The notes under the pieces: model-generated
Database searches by the model: none
What the model was told of the DNA's origin: nothing
What the model saw: the letters and a program-made list of their open reading frames with translations, nothing else
Part shown: piece by piece, positions 16,426 through 24,895 of the stretch
Layout of the letters: every line of letters begins with the position of its first letter
Numbering within the stretch: the stretch's first letter is position 1
Source: Geodermatophilus nigrescens
Lineage (GTDB): Bacteria > Actinomycetota > Actinomycetes > Mycobacteriales > Geodermatophilaceae
Reading direction: 5' to 3'
DNA length: 64,000 bases
Assembly: GCF_900129495.1 (NCBI RefSeq)
Contig: NZ_FQVX01000002.1
Span: 434,001 to 498,000, forward strand
Made by a program: the position numbers and the translations under genes

Positions 16426-17828
16426 CCGGCGCGCAGGCGCTCGGCGGTCATCTCCCGCACCTCGGCGTAGCGCTCGCGCACCCCCGGCGTCACGTCGGCC
16501 TCGTGCACCTCGGTGCCCGGCCGCGCCCACTCCGGCGGGGCGTCGGCGCCCGACAGCACCCAGGCCGCCTGGCGGGCTGCGCCGTCGGCCACGTACTCCC
16601 CCGGCGGCGGCACGAGCACCGGCACCCCGAGGACGGCCGGGGCGATCGCCCGCACCGCCTCCGAGCGGGCGCCGCCGCCGACCAGCAGCACCCGGCGGAC
16701 CTCCGCCCCGGTGGCGCGGACGGCGTCGAGTCCGTCGGCCAGGCCGCACAGCAGCCCCTCGACCGCGGCGCGCGCGAGGTGCGCCGGGGTGGAGGTGCCG
16801 AGCGTCAGGCCGTGCAGGGCGCCGGTCGACGTCGGGCGGTCGGGCGTGCGCTCGCCCTCCAGGTAGGGCACCAGCGTCAGCCCGCCGGCGCCGGCCTGGG
16901 CCGACAGGGCGAGCCGGGACAGCTCGTCGTGGCCGACGCCCAGCAGCCGCGCGGTGGCGTCCAGGACGCGGGCGGCGTTGAGCGTGGCCACCAGCGGCAG
17001 GTAGCGGCCGGTGGCGTCGGCGAACCCGGCGACCGCGCCGGTCGCGTCGGCGGCGGGGACCTCCGACACGATCGACACGACGCCGGAGGTGCCCACCGAC
17101 AGGACGACGTCGCCGGGCTCGGCGGCCAGCCCCAGGGCCGCGGCGGCGTTGTCGCCGGTGCCCGGGCCCAGCTGCGCGCCGGTGGTGGACGTGCCCGCGG
17201 ACTCCGCGGGCCCGAGCACCCGCGGCAGCGCCGGGGTGCGGCCGAAGGCGCGCTCCAGCAGGTCGGGGCGGTACTCCCCCGTCGCAGCCGACCAGTAGCC
17301 GGTGCCGCTGGCGTCGCCGCGGTCGGTGACCAGCGCGTCGAGGCCCGGCCTGCCGGCCAGCACCCAGGTCAGCCAGTCGTGCGGCAGGCAGACCGCGGCG
17401 GTGCGCTCCGCGTTGGCCGGCTCGTGCTCGGCCAGCCAGCGCAGCTTGGTGACGGTGAAGGACGCCACCGGCACCAGGCCGACGGCGTCGGCCCACGCCT
17501 GCGGGCCGCCGAGCTCACGGGTGAGGTCGGCGGCCGCGCCGGCGGAGCGGGTGTCGTTCCAGAGCAGGGCGTCCCGCACGACCGAGCCGTCCTCGTCGAG
17601 GCAGACCATGCCGTGCTGCTGGCCGCCGACGGCGACCGCGGCGACGTCGTCGAGACCGCCGGCCTGCGCCACCGCCTGCTCCAGCGCGGCCGCCCAGGCC
17701 GCGGGGGCCACCTCGGTGCCCTCGGGGTGCGGCGCCCGGCCCTCGCGGACGAGGGTGCCGGAGTCGGCGTCCCGGACGACGACCTTGCAGGCCTGGGTCG
17801 AGGTGTCGACCCCCGCGACCAGAGGCAT
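16422..17828 (-). CDS. xylB: Xylulokinase
   Basis: A 468-residue FGGY sugar kinase that phosphorylates D-xylulose to xylulose 5-phosphate. The N-terminal ATPase motif is [24 protein letters not shown] matches the substrate loop of xylulokinases, and the C-terminal domain has [10 protein letters not shown] and [11 protein letters not shown]. The ATG overlaps the xylA stop by one base (TGATG) and the stop overlaps the permease start, so all three genes are translationally coupled. Confidence 0.95.
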   Translation of the reverse strand: MPLVAGVDTSTQACKVVVRDADSGTLVREGRAPHPEGTEVAPAAWAAALEQAVAQAGGLDDVAAVAVGGQQHGMVCLDEDGSVVRDALLWNDTRSAGAAADLTRELGGPQAWADAVGLVPVASFTVTKLRWLAEHEPANAERTAAVCLPHDWLTWVLAGRPGLDALVTDRGDASGTGYWSAATGEYRPDLLERAFGRTPALPRVLGPAESAGTSTTGAQLGPGTGDNAAAALGLAAEPGDVVLSVGTSGVVSIVSEVPAADATGAVAGFADATGRYLPLVATLNAARVLDATARLLGVGHDELSRLALSAQAGAGGLTLVPYLEGERTPDRPTSTGALHGLTLGTSTPAHLARAAVEGLLCGLADGLDAVRATGAEVRRVLLVGGGARSEAVRAIAPAVLGVPVLVPPPGEYVADGAARQAAWVLSGADAPPEWARPGTEVHEADVTPGVRERYAEVREMTAERLRAG

Positions 17829-19015
17829 CAGCGGGCGCCGAGGAGGTGCTCGACGGCCAGCTGCGACAGGCGGACCTGGCCACCGCGGCGCGCACCGGCG
17901 GCGTCGGCGTCGAAGTCCTCGAACGCCGAGCGGTCGGCGAGCAGCTGCTCGTAGGACTCGCCGTCGCCGAGGGTCGGCTGCGCGAGCTCCGGCACGGCGG
18001 CGTCGGCGAGGGCCTCCTGCACCTCCGGGTCGGCGCGGAACGCGGCGGCCCGCTCCTTGAGCAGCAGGTAGGTGCGCATGTTGGCCGCGGCCGACTCCCA
18101 GACGCCCTTCAGGTCCTCGGTGCGCAGCGGCTTGTAGTCGAAGTGGCGGGGGCCGTCGTAGGCCGGGCCGCCGTTCGGGCCGCCGTGCTCGAGCAGGTCG
18201 ACGGTGGCGAAGGCGCTGAGCACGTCGCCGTGGCCGAAGACCAGGTCCTGGTCGTACTTGATGCCGTGCTGGCCGTTGAGGTCGATGTGGAAGAGCTTGC
18301 CCTGCCACAGCGCCTGCGCGATGCCGTGCGTGTAGTTCAGGCCGGCCATCTGCTCGTGCCCGACCTCGGGGTTCACGCCCACCAGGTCGGCGTGCTGCAG
18401 GGTGGTGATGAAGGCGATCGCGTGCCCGATGGTGGGCAGGAAGATGTCGCCGCGGGGCTCGTTGGGCTTGGGCTCCAGGGCGAAGCGCAGGCCGTAGCCG
18501 CGGTCCTCGGAGTACTGGGCCAGGGTGTCGATGCCCTCGCGGTAGCGGTCCAGCGCCGCCGAGAGGTCCTTGGCCCCGTCGACCTCGGCGCCCTCGCGGC
18601 CGCCCCACAGGACGTAGGTCTTGGCGCCGAGCTCGGCGGCCAGGTCCATGTTGCGCATGATCTTGCGCAGCGCGAACCGGCGGACGCCGCGGTCGTTGGC
18701 GGTGAGGCCGCCCTCCTTGAACACCGGGTGGGTGAACAGGTTGGTGGTGGCCATGGGCACGACGAGGCCGGTGTCGGCCAGCGCCTGCTTGAACCGCTCG
18801 ATGATCTTCGTGCGCTCGGCGTCGCCGGTGCCGAAGGGGATCAGGTCGTCGTCGTGGAAGGTGACGCCGTAGGCGCCCATCTCGGCCAGCTTCTCGACGC
18901 TCTCCACCGGGTCGATCGCCGGGCGGGTGGCCTCGCCGAACGGGTCGCGGGCGTTCCAGCCCACGGTCCACAGACCGAAGCTGAACTTGTCCTCGCGGGT
19001 GGGCTGGTTCGCCAT
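17828..19015 (-). CDS. xylA: Xylose isomerase
   Basis: A 395-residue class I xylose isomerase, the length usual for actinobacteria, converting D-xylose to D-xylulose with two divalent metals. Seen motifs: [10 protein letters not shown] with the catalytic His-Asp pair, [21 protein letters not shown] (metal Glu), GHEQMAGLN and FHIDLNGQ (metal Asp). The ATG at 19015 is preceded by GGAAGGA at 6 nt. It is first in a xylA-xylB-permease operon and divergent from a ROK repressor over an operator-like repeat, so induction by xylose is expected. Confidence 0.97.
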   Translation of the reverse strand: MANQPTREDKFSFGLWTVGWNARDPFGEATRPAIDPVESVEKLAEMGAYGVTFHDDDLIPFGTGDAERTKIIERFKQALADTGLVVPMATTNLFTHPVFKEGGLTANDRGVRRFALRKIMRNMDLAAELGAKTYVLWGGREGAEVDGAKDLSAALDRYREGIDTLAQYSEDRGYGLRFALEPKPNEPRGDIFLPTIGHAIAFITTLQHADLVGVNPEVGHEQMAGLNYTHGIAQALWQGKLFHIDLNGQHGIKYDQDLVFGHGDVLSAFATVDLLEHGGPNGGPAYDGPRHFDYKPLRTEDLKGVWESAAANMRTYLLLKERAAAFRADPEVQEALADAAVPELAQPTLGDGESYEQLLADRSAFEDFDADAAGARRGGQVRLSQLAVEHLLGAR

Positions 19016-19068
19016 GGGGTTCCTTCCGCTGGGCACGGGGTGCTCGTCCGGGTGACGTGGGCCACCGC

Positions 19069-19091
19069 TTTTGTGCTGCCGTAGAACATAA
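19069..19091. promoter_or_regulatory. Probable XylR (ROK) operator
   Basis: TTTTGTGCT (19069-19077) and AGAACATAA (19083-19091) form an inverted repeat with 7 of 9 matches and a 5-bp spacer, in an AT-rich island between divergent xylA and the ROK gene. ROK-type xylose repressors bind AT-rich inverted repeats in this position. Confidence 0.6.
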
Positions 19092-19105
19092 ACGACGGAC
19101 GCCGC

Positions 19106-19111
19106 TAGCCT
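19106..19111 (+). promoter_or_regulatory. -10 box of a leaderless promoter for the ROK repressor gene
   Basis: TAGCCT lies 6 nt before the GTG at 19118 with no Shine-Dalgarno sequence. The xyl operator lies at the expected -35 position, so the repressor may limit its own synthesis. Confidence 0.5.
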
Positions 19112-19117
19112 CAACCC

Positions 19118-20320
19118 GTGTCCGACGGCCGTACCCCCAGCGGTGCCCGGCAGTCGACCCTGCGCGCGACCAACCTGGGGCTGGTCCTGCGCGCCGTCTG
19201 CGCCGACCCCGGCGAGCTGTCCCGGGCCGGCGTCGCCGCGGCCCTCGGCACCACCCGGGGGACGGCGGCCCGGCTGGTCGACGACCTCGTCGCCGGCGGC
19301 CTGCTCGACGAGGTGGAGCGCGGGCCCGCCGCCCGCCGCGGCCGCCCCGCCACCCCCCTGGCGCCCGGCTCGCGGCCCGCGGGCCTGGGCATGCAGGTCG
19401 ACGCCGGCCTGGTCGCCGTCCGGGTGCTCGACCTGCGCGGCCGGGTGCTCGCGGAGCGGCTGCACGAGGAGGACCTGCGCGACAGCGACCCGGCCGCCGC
19501 GCTGTCGCTGCTGGGCGGGCTGGCCGCCGACGTGCTGGGCGCGCTGCCCGCGGGCACCCGCGTCGTCGGGGCGGGGCTGGCCCTGCCCGGCCTGGTCGAC
19601 GCCGGCCGCGGGCTGCTGCTGCGCGCGCCGAACCTGCGCTGGTCGCGGGTGTGCCCGGCCGAGCTGCTGGCCGGCGCGCTCCCGGCGGACCTGGTGCCGG
19701 CGCTGGGCAACGAGGCCGACCTGGCCGCGCGCAGCGTCGCCGAGGACGCGCCGGGGCGCCCCGGGCCGCACCGCGACTTCGTCTACCTGTCCGGCCAGAT
19801 CGGCATCGGCGGCGCCGCGGTGCTGGGTGGGCGGGTGATGACCGGCAGCTCGGGCTGGGCCGGCGAGATCGGGCACGTCTGCGTCGACCCCGCCGGACCG
19901 GCGTGCCCGTGCGGGTCCACCGGCTGCCTGGAGCGCTACGCCGGCCGGCTGGCGCTGCTCGCCGCGGCCGGGGTGCCCGCCGACGCCGGCCCCGGCGAGC
20001 TACGCACCCGCGCGGAGGCCGGCGACCCGGCCGCGCGGGCGGCGGTCGACGGCGCCGCGTGGGCGCTGGGCGTGGCCCTGGCCGGGGTGGTGAACGTCCT
20101 CGACATCCCGACCGTCGTGCTCGGCGGGCACCTCGCCGAGCTCACCGGCCTGCTGCGCCCGCGCCTGGAGGAGCACCTGGCACGCCGGGTGCTGTCGGCC
20201 CGTTGGCGGCGGCCGGTGGTCGACGCCGGCGGTGCGGTGCCGGCCGCGGGGGCCACGGGCGCGGCGCTCCGGGCCCTCGACGCGGTGCTCGAGGACCCGG
20301 TGCGCTGGCTGCCGGCCTGA
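19118..20320 (+). CDS. ROK-family transcriptional repressor (XylR-like)
   Basis: A 400-residue protein: an N-terminal winged helix (about residues 15-75, [30 protein letters not shown]) joined to a ROK sugar-kinase-like domain. The zinc-binding loop is complete in [19 protein letters not shown] spread over residues 245-270, and GGHLAELTG lies near the end. Divergence from xylA makes D-xylose the likely inducer; this is inferred from context. The GTG is probably leaderless, following TAGCCT by 6 nt. Confidence 0.9.
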   Translation: MSDGRTPSGARQSTLRATNLGLVLRAVCADPGELSRAGVAAALGTTRGTAARLVDDLVAGGLLDEVERGPAARRGRPATPLAPGSRPAGLGMQVDAGLVAVRVLDLRGRVLAERLHEEDLRDSDPAAALSLLGGLAADVLGALPAGTRVVGAGLALPGLVDAGRGLLLRAPNLRWSRVCPAELLAGALPADLVPALGNEADLAARSVAEDAPGRPGPHRDFVYLSGQIGIGGAAVLGGRVMTGSSGWAGEIGHVCVDPAGPACPCGSTGCLERYAGRLALLAAAGVPADAGPGELRTRAEAGDPAARAAVDGAAWALGVALAGVVNVLDIPTVVLGGHLAELTGLLRPRLEEHLARRVLSARWRRPVVDAGGAVPAAGATGAALRALDAVLEDPVRWLPA

Positions 20321-20338
20321 GCGGACCGGCCCCGGGGC

Positions 20339-21340
20339 TCAGCCCTGGTAGTTGACGTGCACGTGGTCGTAGTGGTTGGCGGTCACGCCGCCGCGGTCCT
20401 CCATGCGCGACCACGAGCCGCCCGGCGAGGACAGCATCCGCTGCTCCCAGATGAGGTAGTCGACGCCGAGCTCGGACCAGTGGTCGATGTGGTACTGCAC
20501 GATCGCGTCGCCGAGGGCGGCGTCGGACATGACCATGTAGTCCAGCGCCAGGCCCGACGGGTGCCCGCCCGGGTCGGCCGCGCTGGGCCGGGTGCCGCCG
20601 AGGGTGATCGAGGCGGCGCCGGGCACGTTGCTCACCACGGCGTCGGCCGCGGCCTGCACCACCGACCGCACCGGGCCGGAGGTGTTGCTGATCCGGGCCA
20701 CCCGGGAGGCGGTCGTCCCGGTGGCGGACGACGACGCCGACGACGAGGCGGTCGACGAGGACGCGGACGACGACGCGGCGGCGGACTCCTGCTCGGCCTC
20801 CGCGGCGGCAGCCGCCTCGGCTGCGGCGGCTTCCGCGGCGGCGGCGGCCTCGGCGGCGACGCGGGCGGCCTCGGCCTCGGCGGCGAGCCGGGCGGCCTCG
20901 GCGGCCTGGGCGTCGCGGGCGGCCTGGTCGGCGCCGGCCTGCGCCTGCTGGGCGGCGGTCTCGGCGGCCTCGCGGCTGCCGCGGCTCGCGGCGACCTGGC
21001 CGAGCTCCGCGATGTCCTGCGGCTGCACCGTCTGCGGCTCGGTGGCGGCGGGACCGGTGGCGGCCGACAGCCCCAGCGCCTGGGCGACGCTCAGCGACTC
21101 CGACGTGCCGGCCTGCGCCTCGGCGGCCGGGTCGGGGGTGAGCAGCAGGTTGGCGGCCAGCGCGCCGGCCGCGGCGACGCCGAGCAGCAGCCCGGGGCGG
21201 CGGACGGCGGAGCGGCGGGCGGCGGGGCGGGCGGCGCGGCGGGCGGTCCGGCCGGCGCCGCGGGGCGCGGCGGGGACGGCGATCTCCGCGGTGGGGGCGG
21301 CCGGCTCCGGCGTGCGGATCTCGGCGGTGGGGGCGTCCAT
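20339..21340 (-). CDS. Membrane-anchored M15-like peptidoglycan hydrolase under c-di-AMP riboswitch control
   Basis: A 333-residue protein. A basic N-terminus precedes one membrane segment (GLLLGVAAAGALAANLLL, about residues 50-68). Outside follow an Ala/Glu/Arg-rich coiled coil (about 115-190), a Ser-rich linker and a C-terminal domain of about 110 residues resembling the ARB_07466/M15-like fold. HPSGLALD and DHVHVNY supply the H-x6-D...H-x-H metal site of M15 peptidases. Cleavage of cell-wall peptides is inferred. Upstream lies a ydaO-type riboswitch, typical of actinobacterial wall hydrolases. The ATG at 21340 was preferred over a GTG at 21388; neither has an ideal ribosome-binding site. 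Confidence 0.82.
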   Translation of the reverse strand: MDAPTAEIRTPEPAAPTAEIAVPAAPRGAGRTARRAARPAARRSAVRRPGLLLGVAAAGALAANLLLTPDPAAEAQAGTSESLSVAQALGLSAATGPAATEPQTVQPQDIAELGQVAASRGSREAAETAAQQAQAGADQAARDAQAAEAARLAAEAEAARVAAEAAAAAEAAAAEAAAAAEAEQESAAASSSASSSTASSSASSSATGTTASRVARISNTSGPVRSVVQAAADAVVSNVPGAASITLGGTRPSAADPGGHPSGLALDYMVMSDAALGDAIVQYHIDHWSELGVDYLIWEQRMLSSPGGSWSRMEDRGGVTANHYDHVHVNYQG

Positions 21341-21579
21341 GCGGGGCTGTGCTCCAGGGGTGCGGCCACGCGGCCCGGCGGCGGGCACGGCGTGGCGGAT
21401 GTGCGGGCGGCTCCGGCGGTCCGCGGGACGCGGTCGGCCGGCGACCGGCGTCCGGGCGGGGCCGGGCGGTCGCGGGACCGGCGTCGGGGACGGCCGGGGC
21501 GGTCAGATCCGGGGACGCACCCCGGTGCGGCGGAGCCGGCGCGGGGGTGGTGCGGTCGTGCTGAGGGCGCGCGCCATCC

Positions 21580-21745
21580 GGCGGCTCTCCGTTCTCCCGA
21601 TGGCCGCCTACCGGGTCAGCTGACGGGTTCGGGCGGGAAGCAGCCCTACCTGCGGGCGGACGGTGTCCGGCCCCGCGGGATTCACCCCAGTGGTGCGGTG
21701 GGTCCCCGGCTCGCCCCGGAGGGCGACTCGGCGGCATCCGCCCGG
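21580..21745 (-). promoter_or_regulatory. Cyclic-di-AMP riboswitch (ydaO/yuaA class)
   Basis: On the - strand the leader contains the class signatures in order: a CCGGGGACCCA-type segment, GGGGTGAATCC (about 21688-21678), then CCCGAACCCGTCAGC and TGACCCGGTAGGCGG (between 21633 and 21602). These match the conserved core of the ydaO/yuaA element (RF00379), which senses c-di-AMP and usually turns genes off at high ligand. The nearest gene in the right direction is the hydrolase starting at 21340, about 240 nt downstream. Exact ends are approximate. Confidence 0.93.
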
Positions 21746-21785
21746 ACTCCCCGGACGGGGACGTGACGACCGGTCGGACGGCGCC

Positions 21786-21815
21786 ACGGTAGACGTCGTT
21801 ATCGCCCCGTGACAA
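21786..21815 (-). promoter_or_regulatory. Probable sigma-A-type promoter for the riboswitch leader
   Basis: On the - strand TTGTCA (21815-21810) and TACCGT (21791-21786) are 18 bp apart. Transcription would start near 21779, about 35 nt before the riboswitch. Confidence 0.5.
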
Positions 21816-21895
21816 TCTCGCGCCGGTCCGGCGTGACGAGTGTCGCGCGCGTCGTCGGCGTGTCGCCTCGCGTCCCGCGGACCCAGCCCTCGGGC

Positions 21896-22171
21896 TCAGC
21901 CCTCGTCGGGCTCGTTCTCGTCCGGCTCGTTCTCGTCCGGCTCGTTCTCGTCCGGCTCGTTCTCGTCCGACTCGTTCTCGTCGGGCTCGTTCTGGTCCTC
22001 GCCGCTGGAGCCGCCGGAGCCGCCCTCGTCCTCGACCTGCTCGACACCGTCCCCGCCGCCCCCGCCGCCGCCCTCGCCCCCACAGGCGGCGGTGACCGGG
22101 ACGAGGGCCGCGAGGGCCAGACCGACCAGGGCCGCGCGCAGGCGCGCGACCCCCCGGCGCTGCAGCGACAC
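21896..22171 (-). CDS. Lipoprotein with acidic ENEPD repeats
   Basis: A 91-residue protein. A signal peptide with a lipobox (LVPVTAAC, cysteine 30) predicts an exported, lipid-anchored protein. The mature part starts with Gly runs and then consists almost wholly of Glu, Asp, Asn, Pro, Gly and Ser, ending in about six copies of the pentapeptide NEPDE. It should be disordered and strongly negative, perhaps binding cations or spacing a partner off the membrane; no known family recognised. The GTG at 22171 has GAGGAGG at 6 nt. It follows the HhH gene by 14 bp, so they probably share a transcript. Confidence 0.75.
   Translation of the reverse strand: MSLQRRGVARLRAALVGLALAALVPVTAACGGEGGGGGGGDGVEQVEDEGGSGGSSGEDQNEPDENESDENEPDENEPDENEPDENEPDEG
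21902..21995. repeat. 15-bp tandem repeats inside the lipoprotein gene
   Basis: Six near-identical 15-bp units (TCGTTCTCGTCCGGC type on the + strand) encode the NEPDE repeats; one unit carries Ser for Pro. Such an array is prone to copy-number change by slippage in frame. Confidence 0.85.
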
Positions 22172-22185
22172 GGGATCCTCCTCGT

Positions 22186-22824
22186 TCAGCCGAGCAGACG
22201 GCGCAGGCAGTCGGCCTGCGTGCGCACCGACCAGACGGCCAGCCGGGCGGGCAGCGTGACGGCGGACCGGGCCACCCGGACGCCGAAGGCGAGGAGGTCG
22301 GCGTACTCGGCCGGGCGGGGCGCCGCCGCCCGGGGAGTCGCCGCGCGCGGGGATGCGGGGGCCGGCTCGGGCTCGTCGTCGCCGGGGTCCGCGTCGTCCT
22401 CCGGGGCGCCCGCGGGCCCGGCGTCCGGTGCGGCCGCGCCCCGGGCCTCGACGGGGGCCCCGACCTGGGCATCGGCCTGGGCCTCGACCTGGGCATCGGG
22501 CGGCGCCTCGGGCACCAGCAGGTCGAAGGCGGTGCGCCGGCGGGGGTCGCGCAGCGAGGCGAAGGACGGGATCTCGGGCGAGGCGGGCCCGCCGTCGTCC
22601 TCGGAGGGCAGCGGCAGCTGCGCCGGCGGCTCGGGCACGACCCGGCGGATGGCGGTCACCAGCCCCGGCCCGAGCCCCGGCACGGCGGCCAGTTCCCGGC
22701 GGGACAGGCCGGCGAGCGCGGCGACGTCGGTGATGCCGGCGCGGGTCAGCGCGGTGACCGCGCGGGTGGGCAGGTCCAGCGTCGCGATCGTCCCCGCCGG
22801 CGCGCCCGGCGACCTGGTCGGCAT
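22186..22824 (-). CDS. Helix-hairpin-helix domain protein, function unknown
   Basis: A 212-residue protein. Residues 15-60 form a tandem helix-hairpin-helix fold (LPTRAVTALTRAGITDVAAL, then LAAVPGLGPGLVTAIRR), similar to the RNA polymerase alpha C-terminal domain and DNA-repair HhH modules, so non-specific DNA or protein binding is likely. The middle (about 95-165) is low-complexity Ala/Pro/Asp with AQVEAQADAQVG repeats, and the C-terminus is helical and basic. The ATG lies 8 nt after TAGGGT and is probably leaderless. The PASTA kinase gene ends 25 bp upstream and the lipoprotein follows. Confidence 0.75.
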   Translation of the reverse strand: MPTRSPGAPAGTIATLDLPTRAVTALTRAGITDVAALAGLSRRELAAVPGLGPGLVTAIRRVVPEPPAQLPLPSEDDGGPASPEIPSFASLRDPRRRTAFDLLVPEAPPDAQVEAQADAQVGAPVEARGAAAPDAGPAGAPEDDADPGDDEPEPAPASPRAATPRAAAPRPAEYADLLAFGVRVARSAVTLPARLAVWSVRTQADCLRRLLG

Positions 22825-22832
22825 GGCGGAGG

Positions 22833-22838
22833 ACCCTA
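22833..22838 (-). promoter_or_regulatory. -10 box of a leaderless promoter for the HhH protein gene
   Basis: TAGGGT on the - strand, 8 nt before the ATG at 22824, within the short gap after the kinase stop. Confidence 0.45.
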
Positions 22839-22849
22839 GTCGGCGCCGG

Positions 22850-24631
22850 TCAGCCGGCCGCACCGGTGTCCGGGCCGGGCGTACCCGCCGACGACGGACC
22901 GGACGGGCCCGCCGACGGGGCGGACGACGAGCCCGGGGACCCCGGCGACGTCGGCGCGGGGGCATCCGGCTCCGACGGCGCGGGCTCCGACGGCGCGGGC
23001 TCCACCGGCTCGGACGACTCCGGTGCCGTCGGCGCCGGGGCCTCCGGCTCGGTCGGCGAGGGCTCCACCGGGTCCGAGGGGGCGGGAGCGGACCCCTCCG
23101 GCGCGGGCGCCGACTCCCCCGGCGCCGACCCGGCCGGCGCGGACTCCCCGGCCCCCGACGGCGCGGTGCCGGTGTCCGCCGGCTGCGACGGGGCGGGCCC
23201 CGGCGGCGTGGTCGCGGACGGGGCCGCCGGCGCGGTCGCCGACTCGCTGCCCGGAGCGGCGGTGTCCGACGGCGCCGGCTCCCGCGCCGGTGCGGTGTCC
23301 TCGGCGGGCGCCGGCCCGGCCGGGGACCCGGCGGCGGGCGGTGCGGCCGCGACGGACAGGGTGACGCGGTCGCCGGCCCGCAGCGGGACGCCGACGGGGT
23401 CGAGCGCCGCGACGGTGCCCGGCGCGACCGCCGTCGTCTGCTCGGTCTCCCGGGAGACGGTGAGGCCGAGGGCGGTGAGGTCGGCGGCGACGTCCTCGAC
23501 CGGCCGGCCCACGTGGTCGCCGGCGGTCAGCACGACCGACGACGCCGCGGCGGCGCTCCCGCCCGACGGCGTCGAGGACTCGGCGGCCTGCGCCGGGGCC
23601 TGCCCGCCGCCGGAGCCGCCGGGCCACAGCACCACGGCGAGCAGGCCGGCGAGCACCAGCGCGAGGACCGGCGCCAGCAGCAGGACGCCGCGGCGCCGGC
23701 TGGGCGGCTCCCGCACGTCGTCGTCGGCCGGCAGGAGGGCGGGCACCGGGCTGGTCGGTGGGCCCGCCCCGACGGCGGTCGAGCCGGAGGTCTCCTCGAT
23801 GGTCTCCTGCACCGCGGTGAGGAAGGCGTCGGCGTCGGCCGGCCGCTCGGCGGGGTCCTTCACCAGCGCCGCGCCGATGAGGGAGCGCACGACCGGCGGC
23901 ACGTCCTCGGGCAGCGGCTCGGGCTGCTCGCGCACCTGCTTGAGCGCCACGGCGACCGGGTTGGTGCCCTCGAAGGGCGCGTGGCCGGTGAGCGACTCGT
24001 AGCCGACCAGGCCGAGCGCGTAGACGTCACTGGCCGGGCTGACCCGCCCGCCGGCGGCCTGCTCCGGCGACATGTAGCGCGCGGTGCCGATGACCTGCCC
24101 GGTGCCGGTGAGCGGCACGCTCTCGGCCGACCAGGCGATGCCGAAGTCGGTGAGCTTCACCCCGCCGTCGGGACGCACGAGGATGTTGGCCGGCTTGACG
24201 TCGCGGTGCACGAGGCCCGCGCGGTGCGCCTCGGCGAGGCCGGCCGCCGTCTGCTCGAGCACGGACAGGGCGGCGCCGGGCTCCAGCGGGCCGTCGGCCG
24301 ACAGCAGCGCCGACAGCGGCGCCCCCTCGACCAGCTCCATCACCAGGTAGGCGAGGGACTCGCCGGTGTCGGCGTCGCGGGTCTCCCCGTAGTCGAGGAC
24401 CGCGGCGATGTTCGGGTGGCTCAGCGCGGCGGCGTGCCGGGCCTCGCAGCGGAAGCGCTCCAGGAACACCGGGTCGTCGGCGTACTCGCTGCGCAGGACC
24501 TTGACCGCGACCGGCCGCTCCAGCAGCACGTCGCGGCCGCGCCACACCTGGCCCATGCCGCCGCTGGCGATCGGCTCCTGCAGCTCGTAGCGGTCCCCCA
24601 GCGTCTGCCGCCCGGTGCCCAGCGAGGTCAC
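22850..24631 (-). CDS. PASTA-domain serine/threonine protein kinase (PknB-like)
   Basis: A 593-residue transmembrane kinase. The kinase domain (about 15-275) has a GGMGQVW loop, K44, HRDVKPAN with D143, DFG at 161 and SPEQ. A juxtamembrane linker leads to one membrane helix (about 314-336, VLLLAPVLALVLAGLLAVVLW). Outside is a single PASTA domain (about 365-435), which in the family binds muropeptides or lipid II, then a tail of about 155 residues rich in Pro, Ser, Ala and Glu. Canonical PknB has three or four PASTA units, so one unit plus a disordered tail is unusual. GTG start at 24631. The neighbouring lipoprotein and c-di-AMP-controlled hydrolase fit a cell-wall role. Confidence 0.92.
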   Translation of the reverse strand: MTSLGTGRQTLGDRYELQEPIASGGMGQVWRGRDVLLERPVAVKVLRSEYADDPVFLERFRCEARHAAALSHPNIAAVLDYGETRDADTGESLAYLVMELVEGAPLSALLSADGPLEPGAALSVLEQTAAGLAEAHRAGLVHRDVKPANILVRPDGGVKLTDFGIAWSAESVPLTGTGQVIGTARYMSPEQAAGGRVSPASDVYALGLVGYESLTGHAPFEGTNPVAVALKQVREQPEPLPEDVPPVVRSLIGAALVKDPAERPADADAFLTAVQETIEETSGSTAVGAGPPTSPVPALLPADDDVREPPSRRRGVLLLAPVLALVLAGLLAVVLWPGGSGGGQAPAQAAESSTPSGGSAAAASSVVLTAGDHVGRPVEDVAADLTALGLTVSRETEQTTAVAPGTVAALDPVGVPLRAGDRVTLSVAAAPPAAGSPAGPAPAEDTAPAREPAPSDTAAPGSESATAPAAPSATTPPGPAPSQPADTGTAPSGAGESAPAGSAPGESAPAPEGSAPAPSDPVEPSPTEPEAPAPTAPESSEPVEPAPSEPAPSEPDAPAPTSPGSPGSSSAPSAGPSGPSSAGTPGPDTGAAG

Positions 24632-24895
24632 GTCCCGTGCTCCGTCCCGTCCGCGTGCGCGGGCCAGCTGCCCGCCTCCGTCGACTCCCCCCGGGAGCGG
24701 CCCGGCGACGGCGATGCCGCCGCGAGCGCTCCAGGAGGGGTGCCCGGACCGCACCGTCCCCAACCACCGACCCCGGTCACAGGCCTCGACCACCCGGGTG
24801 GCCCGAGCGGGCGAGGGCTCGCCCCGGAGCCCTCCGTCCGCCACGATCCGCACAGTTCCGCGGCAACGGCGCCGCGGCCGTCCCGGAGGTCGCCC

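Noticed and set aside
21809-24895. A very long open frame on the + strand running into the BASS transporter gene
   Set aside because: It lies antisense to the lipoprotein, HhH and kinase genes, reads as low-complexity Arg/Gly/Ser-rich protein with no domain, and arises from high GC; the transporter starts at 24896.
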